From contig CALUTU010000002.1 of assembly GCA_944323785.1 (NCBI GenBank), forward strand, positions 62,001-126,000: 64,000 bases of DNA, written 5' to 3'. Below, piece after piece: positions 61,247 to 64,000 of the stretch. The stretch is from an uncultured Bacteroidales bacterium (lineage in GTDB: Bacteria > Bacteroidota > Bacteroidia > Bacteroidales > UBA932). Positions within the stretch are counted from its first letter, which is position 1. Each line of letters opens with the position of its first letter. The notes beneath the pieces were generated by a model. The model made no database searches. It had not been told where the DNA came from and saw only the letters and a program-made list of their open reading frames with translations. The position numbers and the translations under genes are program-made.

Positions 61247-62980
61247 TTACAACACAAGAGACGTCTCGCCGGGAGCGCAGAGGTCGCAGATGCCGCAGGG
61301 TCTGCACTGCTCCTGTCCGAAATACGCGGACAGGCGGCGGCTGCGGCAGGCTGACTGGGCAGCCGACCGGTCGCTTACCGGCGAGATGTACCGGTACATG
61401 GCATCCAGCCTTTCCTTGAACATGGCTTTGCGCCGCCCGTAAACCGTCTCCGACAGATAAAGGTTGTCCGGGGTAAGCCTTTCACCCGCAAAACATATCA
61501 GCGGAGAACGCACCTTGGGGATATATCTGAGCACTCCGCTGCGGGAGAGCTGGAGGAGCTTCTGCTTCACTGCCCTTGACGAGTTCATCGTCACCTTGCC
61601 CACATATTCTTCGTCTATCGCCACCAGATGCGAGAAGAGTCCCGGGTATATCCGCATAATGGCCTTTATGAATGTATCCAGGGACGGGTCCGACAGCTGC
61701 ACGCGGTACAGGTCGTCCCTGTTGACTATGAACATGATCCGCGTGGGATTGTCTATTTCCTCTGTCAAAGTCCAGTATCCCGATATCTCAATATACTTTA
61801 TGGCATTATAGGCCATGGCAGCGTTGAGACGATACCGCCTTACGAACTCCAGCAGATTGAACTTGCATACGGCCCCGGCCCCGTCCTCATAGGCAATGCC
61901 CAGGAACTTGAACACCTTCTGATATATGTCAGCGATATAGTCCAGACCGGGAAAACTGCTCTGGTATATGGCCTCCAGACGCTTGATGTCCGACTTGTTC
62001 CACAGCAGCACGGCCCATGAGCGCAGACCGTCCCTACCGGCACGTCCGGCCTCCTGATAATACGACTCCACTGCCTCGGGCAGGTCAAAATGACAGACAA
62101 AGCGCACGTCCGGCTTGTCTATCCCCATACCGAACGCGTTGGTAGCCGCGATGATCCTCAGGTCTCCCCTCTTCCATCTCTCCTGAACGTCGTTGCGCTC
62201 CTCCTTGCTCAGGCCCGCATGATAGAAGCCGGCATCCACTCCCTGCGACACCAGAAACGAGGCAATGTCCCTGGCCGCCTTTCTCTCCCGCACATATACG
62301 ATACCCGTTCCGGACACCGCATTGCAGAGCGAGAGCAGGGCACCGAACTTATTCTCGGTATTGCGCACGACATACGACAGGTTGGGGCGTTCAAACCCGG
62401 AACAGATGATATTGTCCTTCCTGAAGCCGAGCTTCTCCTCGATATCCTTCGCAACATCCGGAGTAGCCGTAGCCGTAAGTGCTATCACAGGCACATCTGG
62501 AAGCAGCTCCCTGACATTCGATATCAGCAGGTAGTCCGGCCTGAAATCGTAGCCCCACTGGGAGATGCAGTGCGCCTCGTCCACTACCAGAAAGCAGACC
62601 TGCATCTTCTGCACCCTGGTCCGGAACAGGTCGGTTCGCAATCTCTCCGGCGACAGATACAGGAACTTGTAGTCTCCGTACACGGCGTTGTCCAGCGCGA
62701 TGTCTATCTCCCTGCGGGTCATGCCCGAATGTACTGCCATGGCCTTGATACCCCTGGCCCTGAGATTCTGCACCTGGTCCTTGATCAGCGATATGAGCGG
62801 CGACACCACCACCGCCAGTCCCTCCCTCATCATAGTAGGTACCTGGAAGCAGAGTGACTTGCCTCCGCCGGTAGGCAGGATGGCCAGGACATCCTCTCCC
62901 GCCAGTGCAGAGGAGATTATCTCCTCCTGTTTTGGGCGGAAAGAAGTGTACCCCCAATATTTTTGCAAGATTTCTTTCAC
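61247..62980 (-). CDS. recQ: ATP-dependent DNA helicase RecQ, GTG start
   Basis: 577 residues from the GTG at 62980, giving (V/M)KEILQKYWGYTSFRPKQEEII, the normal RecQ beginning. A longer frame to the ATG at 63067 adds 29 residues unlike any RecQ and crosses a promoter box. Motifs: LPTGGGKSLCFQVP (Walker A), VVDEAHCISQWGYDFRPDY (DEAH), TATATPDVAKDI and QEAGRAGRDG. The zinc-site cysteines lie at the C-terminus (CRPCGICDLCAPG). RecQ unwinds DNA at forks and breaks. The HRDC domain is absent or reduced. Divergent from pckA. Confidence 0.93.
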   Translation of the reverse strand: MKEILQKYWGYTSFRPKQEEIISSALAGEDVLAILPTGGGKSLCFQVPTMMREGLAVVVSPLISLIKDQVQNLRARGIKAMAVHSGMTRREIDIALDNAVYGDYKFLYLSPERLRTDLFRTRVQKMQVCFLVVDEAHCISQWGYDFRPDYLLISNVRELLPDVPVIALTATATPDVAKDIEEKLGFRKDNIICSGFERPNLSYVVRNTENKFGALLSLCNAVSGTGIVYVRERKAARDIASFLVSQGVDAGFYHAGLSKEERNDVQERWKRGDLRIIAATNAFGMGIDKPDVRFVCHFDLPEAVESYYQEAGRAGRDGLRSWAVLLWNKSDIKRLEAIYQSSFPGLDYIADIYQKVFKFLGIAYEDGAGAVCKFNLLEFVRRYRLNAAMAYNAIKYIEISGYWTLTEEIDNPTRIMFIVNRDDLYRVQLSDPSLDTFIKAIMRIYPGLFSHLVAIDEEYVGKVTMNSSRAVKQKLLQLSRSGVLRYIPKVRSPLICFAGERLTPDNLYLSETVYGRRKAMFKERLDAMYRYISPVSDRSAAQSACRSRRLSAYFGQEQCRPCGICDLCAPGETSLVL

Positions 62981-62984
62981 AATC

Positions 62985-62992
62985 ACAAATAT
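62985..62992 (-). promoter_or_regulatory. Putative -7 box for recQ, 4 nt before GTG
   Basis: TATATTTG on the minus strand, four bases before the GTG at 62980; leaderless candidate. Confidence 0.5.
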
Positions 62993-63082
62993 ATTAAATA
63001 TTTTTGGCAAAAATTTTGCAGGAGAGGGAGCGACATTGAAATATTTTACAAGATTAGTATTTATCAATTAATTCTATAGACA

Positions 63083-64000
<918 letters not shown>

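Noticed and set aside
62981-63067. 29-residue N-terminal extension of RecQ
   Set aside because: Low-complexity A/T-rich sequence unlike RecQ starts and upstream of the promoter box.

Overview
The window is an ordinary chromosomal stretch from a member of the Bacteroidales (Bacteroidota); the family cannot be fixed from sequence alone. The evidence is the repeated Bacteroidota promoter box TAnnTTTG upstream of about twenty genes, the absence of Shine-Dalgarno use, and a gene set typical of the group: DUF5723, DUF5606, DUF6340 and DUF3276 proteins, 6-bladed beta-propeller lipoproteins, a fused-length NusB, and paired M16 peptidases. HydE and HydF imply an anaerobe that matures an [FeFe]-hydrogenase. 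No rRNA, tRNA, CRISPR array or intact mobile element was seen.

Layout. 1-3 kb: end of a LamG-domain protein, then hydF-hydE. 3-9 kb: an operon of an unknown protein, a DUF368 undecaprenyl-phosphate transporter and a TamB-like protein whose N-terminus lacks a normal start codon. 9-12.8 kb: RsmI-like methyltransferase, folB, mtaB, divergent from a metallo-beta-lactamase-fold hydrolase; then a MaoC-type hydratase. 12.8-16.3 kb: small HMA protein, lipoprotein and DUF5723 barrel. 16.3-24.5 kb: gpsA-pgi-addB-addA. 24.5-27.1 kb: a small accessory pocket with a 75-bp tandem repeat, an orphan protein, a broken YhcG nuclease gene and an Rpn-type nuclease. 27.1-33.9 kb: pdxA-rnhA, divergent from recG-mgsA-NUDIX-Sel1.

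33.9-35.4 kb: a gene-poor stretch with hairpins and a two-domain lipoprotein. 35.4-41.4 kb: glnS-rmuC-LPP20-like lipoprotein-outer membrane barrel-HD/uracil-DNA-glycosylase fusion. 41.4-44.7 kb: an A/T-richer secretion cassette (two related propeller lipoproteins, an exported four-cysteine small protein, a CxxC lipoprotein), the best candidate here for an undescribed system. 44.7-51.3 kb: a long housekeeping run nusB, yajC, ybbR, coaE, DUF5606, rimO, DUF6340, yicC. 51.3-56 kb: a PUR-family protein, an SDR and a catalytic/non-catalytic M16 pair. 56-60.2 kb: wbpB-wbpE-wbpD-like amino-sugar genes and ugd for surface polysaccharide. 60.4-64 kb: a DUF4384-like exported protein, recQ and the start of pckA, which runs off the right edge.

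Themes are cell-envelope building (DUF368, TamB, barrels, lipoproteins, sugar nucleotides), DNA repair (AddAB, RecG, RecQ, RmuC, RNase HI, a UDG fusion) and central metabolism (PGI, GpsA, MgsA, PckA). Several genes (3006, 11448, 11490, 28798, 62980) have the promoter box only 4-7 nt from the start codon, which predicts leaderless mRNAs.
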